Of a stretch of 37,351 nucleotides of DNA, positions 1 to 6,095 are shown piece by piece. The notes under the pieces are model-generated. The model saw only the letters and a list, made by a program, of their open reading frames with translations, made no database searches and was not told where the DNA came from. The stretch lies in the NCBI GenBank assembly GCA_937898445.1, contig CALEJY010000188.1:1-37351 (forward strand), written 5' to 3'. Positions within the stretch are counted from its first letter, which is position 1; the number at the start of each line of letters is the position of its first letter. Source of the stretch: an uncultured Candidatus Melainabacteria bacterium. GTDB lineage: Bacteria > Cyanobacteriota > Vampirovibrionia > Gastranaerophilales > Gastranaerophilaceae. The position numbers and the translations under genes are program-made.

Positions 1-201
1 TTTATCAATCTCCCCATTTACACCGAAGGATGGTTTTCTTTCTTGTCCGTTCTTGTGAAAAGGACAATTCGTTTGAACATTTTCTCCGTTGTTTCTGAAA
101 ATATGAAATCTATCCACTCCATGCTGTGCAAGGTCAAATTTAAGCATATCTAAAACAGATTGAGTATCACTTTGTATAATTGTATCTTGTAGTTTTATCA
201 A
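1..201 (-). CDS. dnaG: DnaG-type primase, N-terminal fragment (runs off window)
   Basis: This partial gene, 67 residues visible, would begin with TTG at 199-201, eight bases downstream of a GGAGG site (209-214) and directly after the preceding gene's stop. The visible residues contain a CPFH motif followed about ten residues later by KPSF. That is the signature of the zinc-binding CHC2 domain at the N-terminus of DnaG-family primases, which make RNA primers for lagging-strand synthesis. The rest of the zinc site and the TOPRIM domain lie outside the window. It is the last visible gene of the primosome operon, after the helicase loader and helicase, which supports the call. The TTG start is inferred because no ATG lies nearby. 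Confidence 0.8.
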   Translation of the reverse strand, partial: MIKLQDTIIQSDTQSVLDMLKFDLAQHGVDRFHIFRNNGENVQTNCPFHKNGQERKPSFGVNGEIDK

Positions 202-204
202 GAT

Positions 205-495
205 TTATGCCTCCTCAAGCGCCCCAAATAATTCTTCATATTTTGGTAAATCATATTCTAGCAATAATTTTTTAACATCTTCTTCAAGTAGTTTAACTCC
301 TTTTGAGACATAATCTGTGCGATATGTTAATAGCCAATTTCCTTTTTCGCTTCTCCACAATTTAACATCCTTTCCGTAACTTCTCATTTCTATATTTGCT
401 AATGTAAATTTCCAATTATAGGTATATTCACATTCTTCAGAAATCAATTCCATTTTATCTGTATCATATTTTAAATTATCAATTACAAATATCAT
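205..495 (-). CDS. Small hypothetical protein in primosome operon
   Basis: A 96-residue acidic protein that I do not recognise. It starts at ATG just after the DnaB-like helicase stop, with a GAGGA site about seven bases upstream, and ends four bases before the primase start. It has no signal peptide, membrane segment or cysteine cluster, and the C-terminal 35 residues look like a charged helix. Its tight position between helicase and primase suggests a replication accessory role, but that is inference from context only. Confidence 0.7.
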   Translation of the reverse strand: MIFVIDNLKYDTDKMELISEECEYTYNWKFTLANIEMRSYGKDVKLWRSEKGNWLLTYRTDYVSKGVKLLEEDVKKLLLEYDLPKYEELFGALEEA

Positions 496-1767
496 TTAAT
501 ATTCCTCGCTTTCTTTGTCGTGATATCTACGCCTTAAATCTTCACTTTTTTCTTCATCTTCTTTTCCTTTTGCCGGTTGTGGGATATAATCAAATGTTCC
601 TTTATCTGTGTCCCAAGCATAAACCCATTTTATTCCAACTTTTGAATTTCTTGCCTTTACATCTTGTATTTGCAAGCCCTCTTCTTTTTGTTGAATTGAA
701 AGAACGATTGAAGCATTATAAGCAATTCCATCTGAATCTCTTATATTGTCTAACTGTAAATCTTCATTGTGTACGCCTTCTCTGTTAGATTGTACAACTA
801 CTAGCACCGGGATTTTTAAATCAATACTCAACTGCATTAAATCTTCAGATATGTTCGTCAACTGTGTTGTCTTATTATCACCTCTTTTTCCACGTTCATC
901 CTGTAAATAAGATATACCATCTATAGCAAGTATATCCAACTTGTTACTTTCACACCAACTTTTTAACTTTGAGACAGTAACTTTCTTTTGAAAATGTCTT
1001 GGATGCGCAACATAGAAAGGTACTCCTTCATTAGTTAATCTTTTAATATATTTATCATACCCCTGCACATCTTCACCCCTGTATAGAGCCTGTGAAGATA
1101 TATGCTGATGTACTGTATCAAATCTATATCCTGTTTTATTTGCTGACATTTCGGGTTCTAAAAGTCCTACTTTTGCATGATATACTTTCCAGGCATGTTC
1201 TAGCATTTTAATAAGCACCCATGATTTACCTTGACCAGCCCTTGCAAATAAAACTACAAGCTCCTCACCTTTATGCCAACCACCTAAATCTGCATCTATT
1301 TCTTCAAAGCCACTTGCTATAAAGTGTGTATCTTGATTATCTTTTGTTTCTTTCCATTCTTCCAATCTTTCTTTTGCTTGTGATATAATGTCAGTTCCTT
1401 TTACTGCTCCATCAATTTTCAATTCCGGCAATTTTGCCTTTAAATAATCAACGGCTGAATATGCGTCCGTTTGTAAAAGCTCTGCCATCTTTGTAAGCAC
1501 CGGAACAGCTTGAGAATATAGATATTCTTCCCTAAATGTATTCACAAGATATTCTGTACTTTCTGATACATTGACCACATCAAAATCCTGGAATTTTGTT
1601 ATGAATGTTTCCAAATCCGGAACATTCCCATATTCCTGCTTATGTTCCATTATATAGTCATATTCTTCTTGATACTGATTGAAATAATCCCTTGTTATAT
1701 CGTTCAAATCCAAAAGAGAAGTATTTTTGTCTTTTAGTATTTTATTTAGTATCTGCAATTCTACCAT
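496..1767 (-). CDS. dnaB: Replicative DNA helicase, DnaB family
   Basis: A 423-residue RecA-fold hexameric helicase that would unwind DNA 5' to 3' at the phage fork. An all-helical N-terminal domain occupies about residues 1-120 and a linker follows. The ATPase domain has Walker A ARAGQGKS (about 175-182), a conserved LEPEMS segment (203-208), Walker B ending LAIDG (about 280-284), and the VVVQSNR segment (about 323-329). It is slightly shorter than cellular DnaB (about 450-470). Its start overlaps the last base of the loader gene (shared base 1767), implying translational coupling. A gamma/tau-type clamp loader and a primase are encoded elsewhere in the window, consistent with a bacterial-style phage replisome. 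Confidence 0.93.
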   Translation of the reverse strand: MVELQILNKILKDKNTSLLDLNDITRDYFNQYQEEYDYIMEHKQEYGNVPDLETFITKFQDFDVVNVSESTEYLVNTFREEYLYSQAVPVLTKMAELLQTDAYSAVDYLKAKLPELKIDGAVKGTDIISQAKERLEEWKETKDNQDTHFIASGFEEIDADLGGWHKGEELVVLFARAGQGKSWVLIKMLEHAWKVYHAKVGLLEPEMSANKTGYRFDTVHQHISSQALYRGEDVQGYDKYIKRLTNEGVPFYVAHPRHFQKKVTVSKLKSWCESNKLDILAIDGISYLQDERGKRGDNKTTQLTNISEDLMQLSIDLKIPVLVVVQSNREGVHNEDLQLDNIRDSDGIAYNASIVLSIQQKEEGLQIQDVKARNSKVGIKWVYAWDTDKGTFDYIPQPAKGKEDEEKSEDLRRRYHDKESEEY

Positions 1768-2429
1768 CAGTATTTACCTCTCTTATCTTCTTCTAAAAAT
1801 TCTATGCATTCAGAACAATTATAAATTCTGCTTGCAAGTCTTACACCCAGCACATCTTCAAGCTGTTCCTTGTTCTTATTGCTTGTGTATATATTGCTTT
1901 TCTTTGAATTTATACGGTCATCAATATATTGGAATAATATTTGATGTTCATAGTCACTTGCTTTCATTTCTCCTATATCATCCCATATAACCAAATCTAC
2001 TTCGCTTATAAGATTACATAATTCTTCAAAGCCTTTTACATCTTGTGATATTGACCTTTTACAATTATACAAGAATTTAGGAACACTAACAAATAATGCT
2101 TTGCAGTCAAAACAGCTTTTATGCCATATCTTATCGAAGTAGGAATACATTAAACGGATAGCCCAGGTTGTCTTTCCATTTCCGCAGTTTTCTGAGTAGA
2201 TGTATAAATTATTGCCTGCTTCAATGAAATTTAAAATCGCATCTGATTTTGCTTGTAATTCCTTGAACGCTTGATAGTCTTTATCCTTGCAAGTCAAAGA
2301 TTTATAATTCCATAAAGCCTCGGGAAGATTGGATTGCTTGAATAATGAGTACATCAGCTTATACCTTATACAATTTTCGGAGCATTGTTCTGTACATATT
2401 CTCTTATACCAACAACTCTGTATATTCAT
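1767..2429 (-). CDS. dnaC: DnaC-like helicase loader (AAA+ ATPase) with N-terminal Cys cluster
   Basis: A 220-residue AAA+ ATPase of the DnaC/DnaI/IstB type that would load the adjacent DnaB helicase. The Walker A region is SENCGNGKTT (79-88), where the usual first glycine is glutamate; Walker B is LVIWDD (146-151). A TSN sensor 1 lies near 182-184 and a candidate arginine finger near R201. The N-terminus has four cysteines spaced C-x5-C-x3-C-x3-C (residues 6, 12, 16 and 20), suitable for zinc or an Fe-S cluster. A GGAAGG site precedes the ATG. It overlaps the upstream winged-helix gene by 26 bases. The loader role follows from family and position. Confidence 0.87.
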   Translation of the reverse strand: MNIQSCWYKRICTEQCSENCIRYKLMYSLFKQSNLPEALWNYKSLTCKDKDYQAFKELQAKSDAILNFIEAGNNLYIYSENCGNGKTTWAIRLMYSYFDKIWHKSCFDCKALFVSVPKFLYNCKRSISQDVKGFEELCNLISEVDLVIWDDIGEMKASDYEHQILFQYIDDRINSKKSNIYTSNKNKEQLEDVLGVRLASRIYNCSECIEFLEEDKRGKY

Positions 2430-2763
2430 TATTTCCTTCCTTTCGTTTTAAGGCATTTTGACTTTCTACAAGTGAATTATAAGTATCTATACTGTTCTGT
2501 ATATGTGCCTTTAACTTACTCATTGTATCATTCATATCCCAGCTTGTTCTTGCAATCCAATATCCTTGTTCCGGTGTAGCACATATAGGATATCCGTCAT
2601 CTCTTAATTTCTGTATTAATAGACGAACATCTCGTGCTTTCAATCCGGTATAAAATGCCAACTGTCTTGAACCAATATTATTCGGTGCAGTTGGAATGAA
2701 ATTCAATAATACCTCTTTAAGATATTTTTCATCTTTAGCCCTATATGTTCCTGTATATGCCAT
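2404..2763 (-). CDS. Winged-helix/HTH protein of the replication operon
   Basis: A 119-residue protein whose middle (about residues 30-75) reads as a helix-turn-helix/winged-helix: SRQLAFYTGLKARDVRLLIQ followed by a wing-like strand pair. The C-terminal 40 residues are predicted helical. It starts with a strong AAGGAGG site and lies between a small gene and the helicase loader. Winged-helix proteins in this position often act as replisome organisers or origin-binding proteins, but nothing here shows the DNA target, so this remains inference. Confidence 0.7.
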   Translation of the reverse strand: MAYTGTYRAKDEKYLKEVLLNFIPTAPNNIGSRQLAFYTGLKARDVRLLIQKLRDDGYPICATPEQGYWIARTSWDMNDTMSKLKAHIQNSIDTYNSLVESQNALKRKEGNNEYTELLV

Positions 2764-2778
2764 TCTATATTTCCTCCT

Positions 2779-3057
2779 TTAAAAATGATGTATTGATGGG
2801 TCATTTCGTTTCACAGCATCAAAAAACTCTTGTCTTTCCTTTTCTGCTTCTTCCATTTCTTCATGTGTTCGCCAAGCCAATTCTTTTGAACATTTACCAT
2901 TTCCATTATAGGAATTGTTCTGCAACCACTCCGGCGGGGTAATGTATCTATAATTTCGAGAAAAACTTGTATTAATACATTTTGAAATAATTGAATAAGG
3001 TTTCCCAGCTAATTTGGCTATATTAGCCTCAACTGCTCGTGGTGTTTTTATTTTCAT
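2779..3057 (-). CDS. Hypothetical protein, replication operon
   Basis: A 92-residue, basic-then-acidic protein that I do not recognise. It overlaps the 3' end of the RepA_N-like initiator gene by 29 bases in another frame and lacks a good ribosome binding site, so it is probably translated by coupling. The second half (from about residue 62) is a strongly charged helix. No catalytic motif is visible. Its reality is supported by its place in an otherwise gapless operon. Confidence 0.6.
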   Translation of the reverse strand: MKIKTPRAVEANIAKLAGKPYSIISKCINTSFSRNYRYITPPEWLQNNSYNGNGKCSKELAWRTHEEMEEAEKERQEFFDAVKRNDPSIHHF

Positions 3058-3574
3058 ATCTGTTAAAAAAGATTCTATAAGTTCTATACTCTTCTATATC
3101 ATTCTTTAGACAAGTATCTATAACAAGTTTTGAAAAATCTTTTTTTGTATTATTTTTCTTTTCTTTAGTATTTGTTTTATTAGTATTTGTTTTATTAGTA
3201 TTTAATTGTACTTGATTTTCTACACATTGAATTTCTAGGGGTAGATTTTCTACACCTTGTTTTTTACCCTCTTGTTTTGGTTTTTCAAAAATATTATAAA
3301 CATATTCAATTCGCCCGGATTCTGTCTTATCTGGCATTATTTTTTCAATACTAACATAACCAAATTCCTGCAATTCTTTTAATGTTGACTTTATGGCTGT
3401 TTCATTCTCTTTACAGATTGCAACTAATCCGGATATAGAATAATTCCAATTATCTGGCAATGATAACATCAAAGATAATAGTCCTTTTGCTTTTAAGGAC
3501 ATTTCTTTTTCTTTAAAATGATAATTGCTCATAATTGTATAATTCTTTGTTTTTTCAACTCTTATAACTGACAT
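3029..3574 (-). CDS. RepA_N-like/HTH replication initiator
   Basis: A 181-residue protein; the ATG at 3574 is preferred because GGAG lies eight bases upstream (a TTG six bases further out is possible). Residues 1-85 resemble the N-terminal winged-helix domain of RepA_N/DnaD-type initiators: NYTIMSN, then LSLKAKGLLSLMLSLPDNW and ISGLVAICKENETAIKSTL. A low-complexity linker of NTNKT repeats (about residues 123-138) follows, then a short helical C-terminus. The family binds origin DNA and recruits helicase loader and helicase, which are encoded immediately downstream. The linker is encoded by 15-bp tandem DNA repeats that could themselves be initiator sites. The C-terminal domain is short for a full DnaD or RepA protein. 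Confidence 0.72.
   Translation of the reverse strand: MSVIRVEKTKNYTIMSNYHFKEKEMSLKAKGLLSLMLSLPDNWNYSISGLVAICKENETAIKSTLKELQEFGYVSIEKIMPDKTESGRIEYVYNIFEKPKQEGKKQGVENLPLEIQCVENQVQLNTNKTNTNKTNTKEKKNNTKKDFSKLVIDTCLKNDIEEYRTYRIFFNRYENKNTTSS
3165..3204. repeat. 15-bp tandem repeats inside initiator gene (possible iterons)
   Basis: Two perfect copies of TTAGTATTTGTTTTA (3165-3179 and 3180-3194) and a partial third copy (3195-3204) lie in tandem. They encode the NTNKT linker of the initiator. Lambda O and several RepA_N plasmids carry their origin iterons inside the initiator gene, so an origin role is possible. A simple linker expansion is the alternative. Confidence 0.5.
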
Positions 3575-3717
3575 ACACAATTCTCCTTTTTAAAATAAAA
3601 TAAGTTATACAAATTGAATGGCGGTTCAAAATGTATAACTTATCTAATTACTGATATTAAGTTGTTACAGATATTAAGTCCGCCAACCTAATATCAGCTG
3701 TTGTGTATCACAACTAT
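3575..3717 (-). promoter_or_regulatory. Structured 5' leader of replication operon with complementary hairpin loops
   Basis: A leader of about 140 nt runs from the promoter to the initiator start. Read on the minus strand it holds three hairpins. Hairpin 1 is GTTGTG/CACAAC with a 3-nt loop (3700-3714). Hairpin 2 is GATATTA/TAATATC with a 12-nt loop containing TGGCGG (3670-3695). Hairpin 3 is TAAGTTATACA/TGTATAACTTA plus inner TTGAA/TTCAA, closing a hexaloop CCGCCA (3601-3642), followed by TTTTATTTT. The hairpin 2 loop and the hairpin 3 hexaloop are perfectly complementary over six bases. A further TAATATCAG (3651-3659) can compete for the 5' arm of hairpin 2. This looks like a cis-regulatory RNA, although DNA operator or origin use of the same repeats is possible. 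Confidence 0.55.
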
Positions 3718-3723
3718 ATATTT

Positions 3724-3752
3724 ATTATAACACAACCTAAATAGAATTACAA
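3724..3752 (-). promoter_or_regulatory. Promoter of primosome operon
   Basis: On the minus strand, TTGTAA (-35, 3747-3752) and a perfect TATAAT (-10, 3724-3729) are separated by 17 bp. It lacks the TGTATTACA core found at the four shared early promoters, so it is probably regulated differently. It points into the initiator-loader-helicase-primase operon. Confidence 0.65.
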
Positions 3753-3760
3753 CAAATATT

Positions 3761-4324
3761 TTAATTCATATTGTTTAATTCTTCAATCTGTTTATCCACC
3801 TCAGAATTAAGAGTTGTCCACAGCATTTCCCTTGTATCATCTATAGAGGAATCTTCAACCTGTGATACATCCCATTCCTCTTCAGCTATAAATTTGAAAT
3901 AATTGTCTCCTTTCTTAACTGTAGCACCGGATGTATATCTCATAGATACCACTTTAATGTCATTAGTTGTCTCAACAGCTTTCTTCTCTTCTTTAACTTT
4001 AACAGCTTTATCCTCTTTTTTGTTGATTGTTTCTTTGTTTTTTGAGGCAGATTTAATATTTTTAGTGGCATCTGTATTGTTGTTACTCTTTTCACTTTTA
4101 CTTGTTTTTTCCACTGATTTTTCTTTATTAGTTTCTTCATCCGGTTCAAATGGAAGTTCTTCTTCTGGTACATTCATGAATTCATCCTGTACATCTTCAT
4201 CTCCCGGCTCATATCCTGCACATTCGGTACATGATGTAGAATTGCCATCTATATCCATTGTTACCCCATTACAGTTTTTGCAATATTCATCTCCCATATC
4301 TCCTGCCCATTTACATTTCTTCAT
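3761..4324 (-). CDS. Zinc-ribbon protein with low-complexity acidic/lysine linker
   Basis: The ATG at 4324 is chosen because GGAGG lies eight bases upstream; upstream in-frame starts have no such site. The 187-residue product opens with four cysteine positions resembling a zinc ribbon (KKCKW, then YCKNCN, then TSCTEC, within residues 1-40). A long charged Lys/Glu/Ser/Thr-rich linker covers about residues 50-135. A conserved-looking C-terminal domain begins at about RYTSGATVKKGDNYFKF. I do not recognise the family. It is the last gene of the operon driven by the 6.0-kb promoter, so early expression is likely. Confidence 0.7.
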   Translation of the reverse strand: MKKCKWAGDMGDEYCKNCNGVTMDIDGNSTSCTECAGYEPGDEDVQDEFMNVPEEELPFEPDEETNKEKSVEKTSKSEKSNNNTDATKNIKSASKNKETINKKEDKAVKVKEEKKAVETTNDIKVVSMRYTSGATVKKGDNYFKFIAEEEWDVSQVEDSSIDDTREMLWTTLNSEVDKQIEELNNMN

Positions 4325-4598
4325 CTTCATTACCTCCATACATTCTTTCTTTAAATCTTCTTGACATTTCTTCTCTCTGTTCATCTGTAAGTTCTTTTTC
4401 AATTATATTCAATTTTAAAGCCTTTAGTGGCAATTTTGCCAAAATTGTTCCATCCTCATTTTCAGCTAAAATTTTAACTTTATTAGGATATTTCTCTGCC
4501 AGCCTTTTAATTTTACTTATATATCTGGTTTGGGAAATAGAACAAGTGATTGTATGCTGTCCTGTAATCCATTCAATACAGTTTTCCGGATTCTCCAT
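4311..4598 (-). CDS. Small conserved-type phage protein
   Basis: A 95-residue protein that I cannot name. The first 65 residues look like an alpha/beta fold with GTILAKLPLKALKLNII as central strands, followed by a charged helix starting LTDEQREEMSRRF. It has a strong AAGGAGG site and overlaps the start of the zinc-ribbon gene by 14 bases, suggesting the two are co-expressed. Confidence 0.72.
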   Translation of the reverse strand: MENPENCIEWITGQHTITCSISQTRYISKIKRLAEKYPNKVKILAENEDGTILAKLPLKALKLNIIEKELTDEQREEMSRRFKERMYGGNEDEEM

Positions 4599-4600
4599 AT

Positions 4601-5002
4601 TTATCCCTCCTTTTTCTTTGCTATTCTTAATGTCTGCGTAGTAGTGTCAATCTTGGCTTTTTCCAGCTTAGTAATATCAAAATCACCATTGTATACAAGC
4701 TTCTCAAGTGCGTCCTCGTCAATATACTCTTTCTTCTTTATAACTGAACGGAGCAAAGCCCCACCAAGATTCTCTTTAATAATCTCAATAGCCAGCTCCT
4801 CATTAAGAGTTGACTTAGTTGTTGTGGTAACTGTTGCAGTATATTTTTCACTACTTGCATTTGTTATACCTTTTTCATTGAAATAGGCTTTAATTCTATT
4901 TCCTGATTCTGTGTTAGATTTTTTCAACCTGTTCTCAAGGTCTTTATTCTCCTTATAGGAATCAATCTCTTTTGACAAGTCAAATGCGTCTCGTCTGCTC
5001 AT
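4601..5002 (-). CDS. Hypothetical early phage protein
   Basis: A 133-residue charged protein without membrane segments. The N-terminal 45 residues are helical and polar. A central KYTATVTTTTKSTLNEELAI strand/helix follows, and the segment IIKENLGGALLRSVIKKKEY is distinctive, but I cannot assign it to a named family. It has a GGAG site and sits one base downstream of the HTH gene, in the 6.0-3.8 kb early operon. Accessory roles in recombination or host takeover are plausible but unsupported. Confidence 0.7.
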   Translation of the reverse strand: MSRRDAFDLSKEIDSYKENKDLENRLKKSNTESGNRIKAYFNEKGITNASSEKYTATVTTTTKSTLNEELAIEIIKENLGGALLRSVIKKKEYIDEDALEKLVYNGDFDITKLEKAKIDTTTQTLRIAKKKEG

Positions 5003-5003
5003 A

Positions 5004-5309
5004 TTACTTCTCCTTTAATTTATTTTCCATAATTTTTGTGCCCCTTTGTCCCCATTGATAGGTAGCATTGAAGGTTGACATACAACCTCGATAATCTGTT
5101 TTCAATTTACTCTTAAAATCTTCGAGTTGTTGTATAGCCTGCATAGTGAAGAACTTTGTTCCTCTATTATCTGTAGTATATTCAGGCAATCTTAATCCTG
5201 TAGGTTTAGAATAATCATTATCTTCGTACCATTTGTACCATCTAATAATGGTCTTTGTAGATACATCAAGTATCTGTGCGGCTCGTGCTGTTGAAAATTT
5301 TTCTGGCAT
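5004..5309 (-). CDS. MerR/excisionase-type HTH DNA-binding protein
   Basis: The start at 5309 is set by an excellent GGAGGTGAT site; ten extra upstream residues are possible in frame but lack one. In the 101-residue protein, residues 1-30 form a MerR-like helix-turn-helix (STARAAQILDVSTKTIIRWY). After a wing-like segment rich in arginine and aromatic residues comes a C-terminal helix. Such proteins act as excisionases, transcription regulators or recombination directionality factors; the target is unknown. It is a candidate regulator of the shared promoters in this window, although that link is speculative. Confidence 0.68.
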   Translation of the reverse strand: MPEKFSTARAAQILDVSTKTIIRWYKWYEDNDYSKPTGLRLPEYTTDNRGTKFFTMQAIQQLEDFKSKLKTDYRGCMSTFNATYQWGQRGTKIMENKLKEK

Positions 5310-5342
5310 ATTATCACCTCCTTCCAAATATGTAAGCATAAC

Positions 5343-5552
5343 TTAATCAAGAGTATACATAGATACTCCTGCCACAATAGGTTCATTTTCATCCAATAAC
5401 TGTGTGCCATTTATACTGCTATCATTAAGTAGCTTTCTTACAAGCTGTAAAGCGGCATAAGAAGTATCAAATATGGTACAATCTTCATTTACTTTTACAT
5501 AAGCTAATACATCATGATTAGCTTTAAATACTTTATAAATTTTTATTTTCAT
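5343..5552 (-). CDS. Small hypothetical protein
   Basis: A 69-residue protein with alternating hydrophobic strands (MKIKIYKVF, VLAYVKV) and a helix near ALQLVRKLL. No family is recognised. The ribosome binding site is weak, so coupling to the upstream gene, which ends 14 bases earlier, is likely. It lies in the operon read from the 6.0-kb promoter. Confidence 0.62.
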   Translation of the reverse strand: MKIKIYKVFKANHDVLAYVKVNEDCTIFDTSYAALQLVRKLLNDSSINGTQLLDENEPIVAGVSMYTLD

Positions 5553-5565
5553 ATTTCAACATCAC

Positions 5566-5973
5566 TTAATCTAAAGCTATTTTCATATTTTCAGCATCCT
5601 GCTCTTTTGCTACATTCAAAAGGTCATCAAATGTATATTCTGTTTCAATATATATATCTTCAAAATCATTTTTGAAAGTGTAAGGCTTAAAATACTGTCT
5701 ATTAAGTTTAACAGCGTAAGCATATATATCATTGAAATAATTATGAACTGGCTTAACTAACCAATCTTTTAAATATACAGCCTTATTGTTGGCAATAATA
5801 AGAACTGGATTACCTTTGATGTATTTAACATTATTTGTAATAATGATGGCTTCATCATTATTTATGAAATGCTTAAATGTGAAATACTTATTTGACTTAT
5901 GTTCTACCTCTCCAAAAAATCTTACAAGATTATTTTCTTTTACACCTTTCATATATTCTGAATATGTACTCAT
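5566..5973 (-). CDS. Hypothetical protein, first gene after shared early promoter
   Basis: A 135-residue protein rich in aromatic residues and asparagine, with no membrane segment or recognisable motif. It has an AAGGAG site and is the first gene downstream of the strong promoter at 6018-6046. It is therefore expected to be made early and abundantly, which would fit a host-takeover function, but the sequence gives no direct clue. Confidence 0.68.
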   Translation of the reverse strand: MSTYSEYMKGVKENNLVRFFGEVEHKSNKYFTFKHFINNDEAIIITNNVKYIKGNPVLIIANNKAVYLKDWLVKPVHNYFNDIYAYAVKLNRQYFKPYTFKNDFEDIYIETEYTFDDLLNVAKEQDAENMKIALD

Positions 5974-6017
5974 TTTTATTTTCTCCTTGAAGTATGTTAT
6001 CTCTTAACTTTGATTAT

Positions 6018-6046
6018 ATTGTAATACATATATAAGGAAATGTCAA
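6018..6046 (-). promoter_or_regulatory. Shared early promoter with TGTATTACA core (6.0 kb)
   Basis: On the minus strand TTGACA (6041-6046) and TACAAT (6018-6023) are separated by 17 bp. The spacer/-10 junction reads ATATGTATTACAATAT, identical to the elements at 36.4, 32.2 and 24.3 kb. Just downstream GTTAAGAGATAAC is also shared with the 36.4- and 32.2-kb promoters. It drives the 5973-to-3761 operon. Confidence 0.82.
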
Positions 6047-6057
6047 GCATAAAATTA

Positions 6058-6091
6058 AAAAAATCCCACACTTTTTATCGTATGGGATTTC
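6058..6091 (-). terminator. Intrinsic terminator after SNF2 helicase gene
   Basis: On the minus strand a stem begins AAATCCCA and is completed by TGGGATTT with a short A-rich loop. It is followed directly by a run of T residues, right after the helicase stop codon. It separates the helicase operon from the next early promoter. Confidence 0.82.
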
Positions 6092-6095
6092 TTGT

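Noticed and set aside
3165..3204. Tandem repeats considered as a CRISPR array
   Set aside because: The units are contiguous 15-mers without spacers and lie within a coding frame.
3903..4364. Long plus-strand open frame opposite the zinc-ribbon gene
   Set aside because: No ribosome binding site, and a Ser/Leu/Phe-rich translation typical of the complement of a Lys/Glu-rich gene; the minus-strand gene is well supported.
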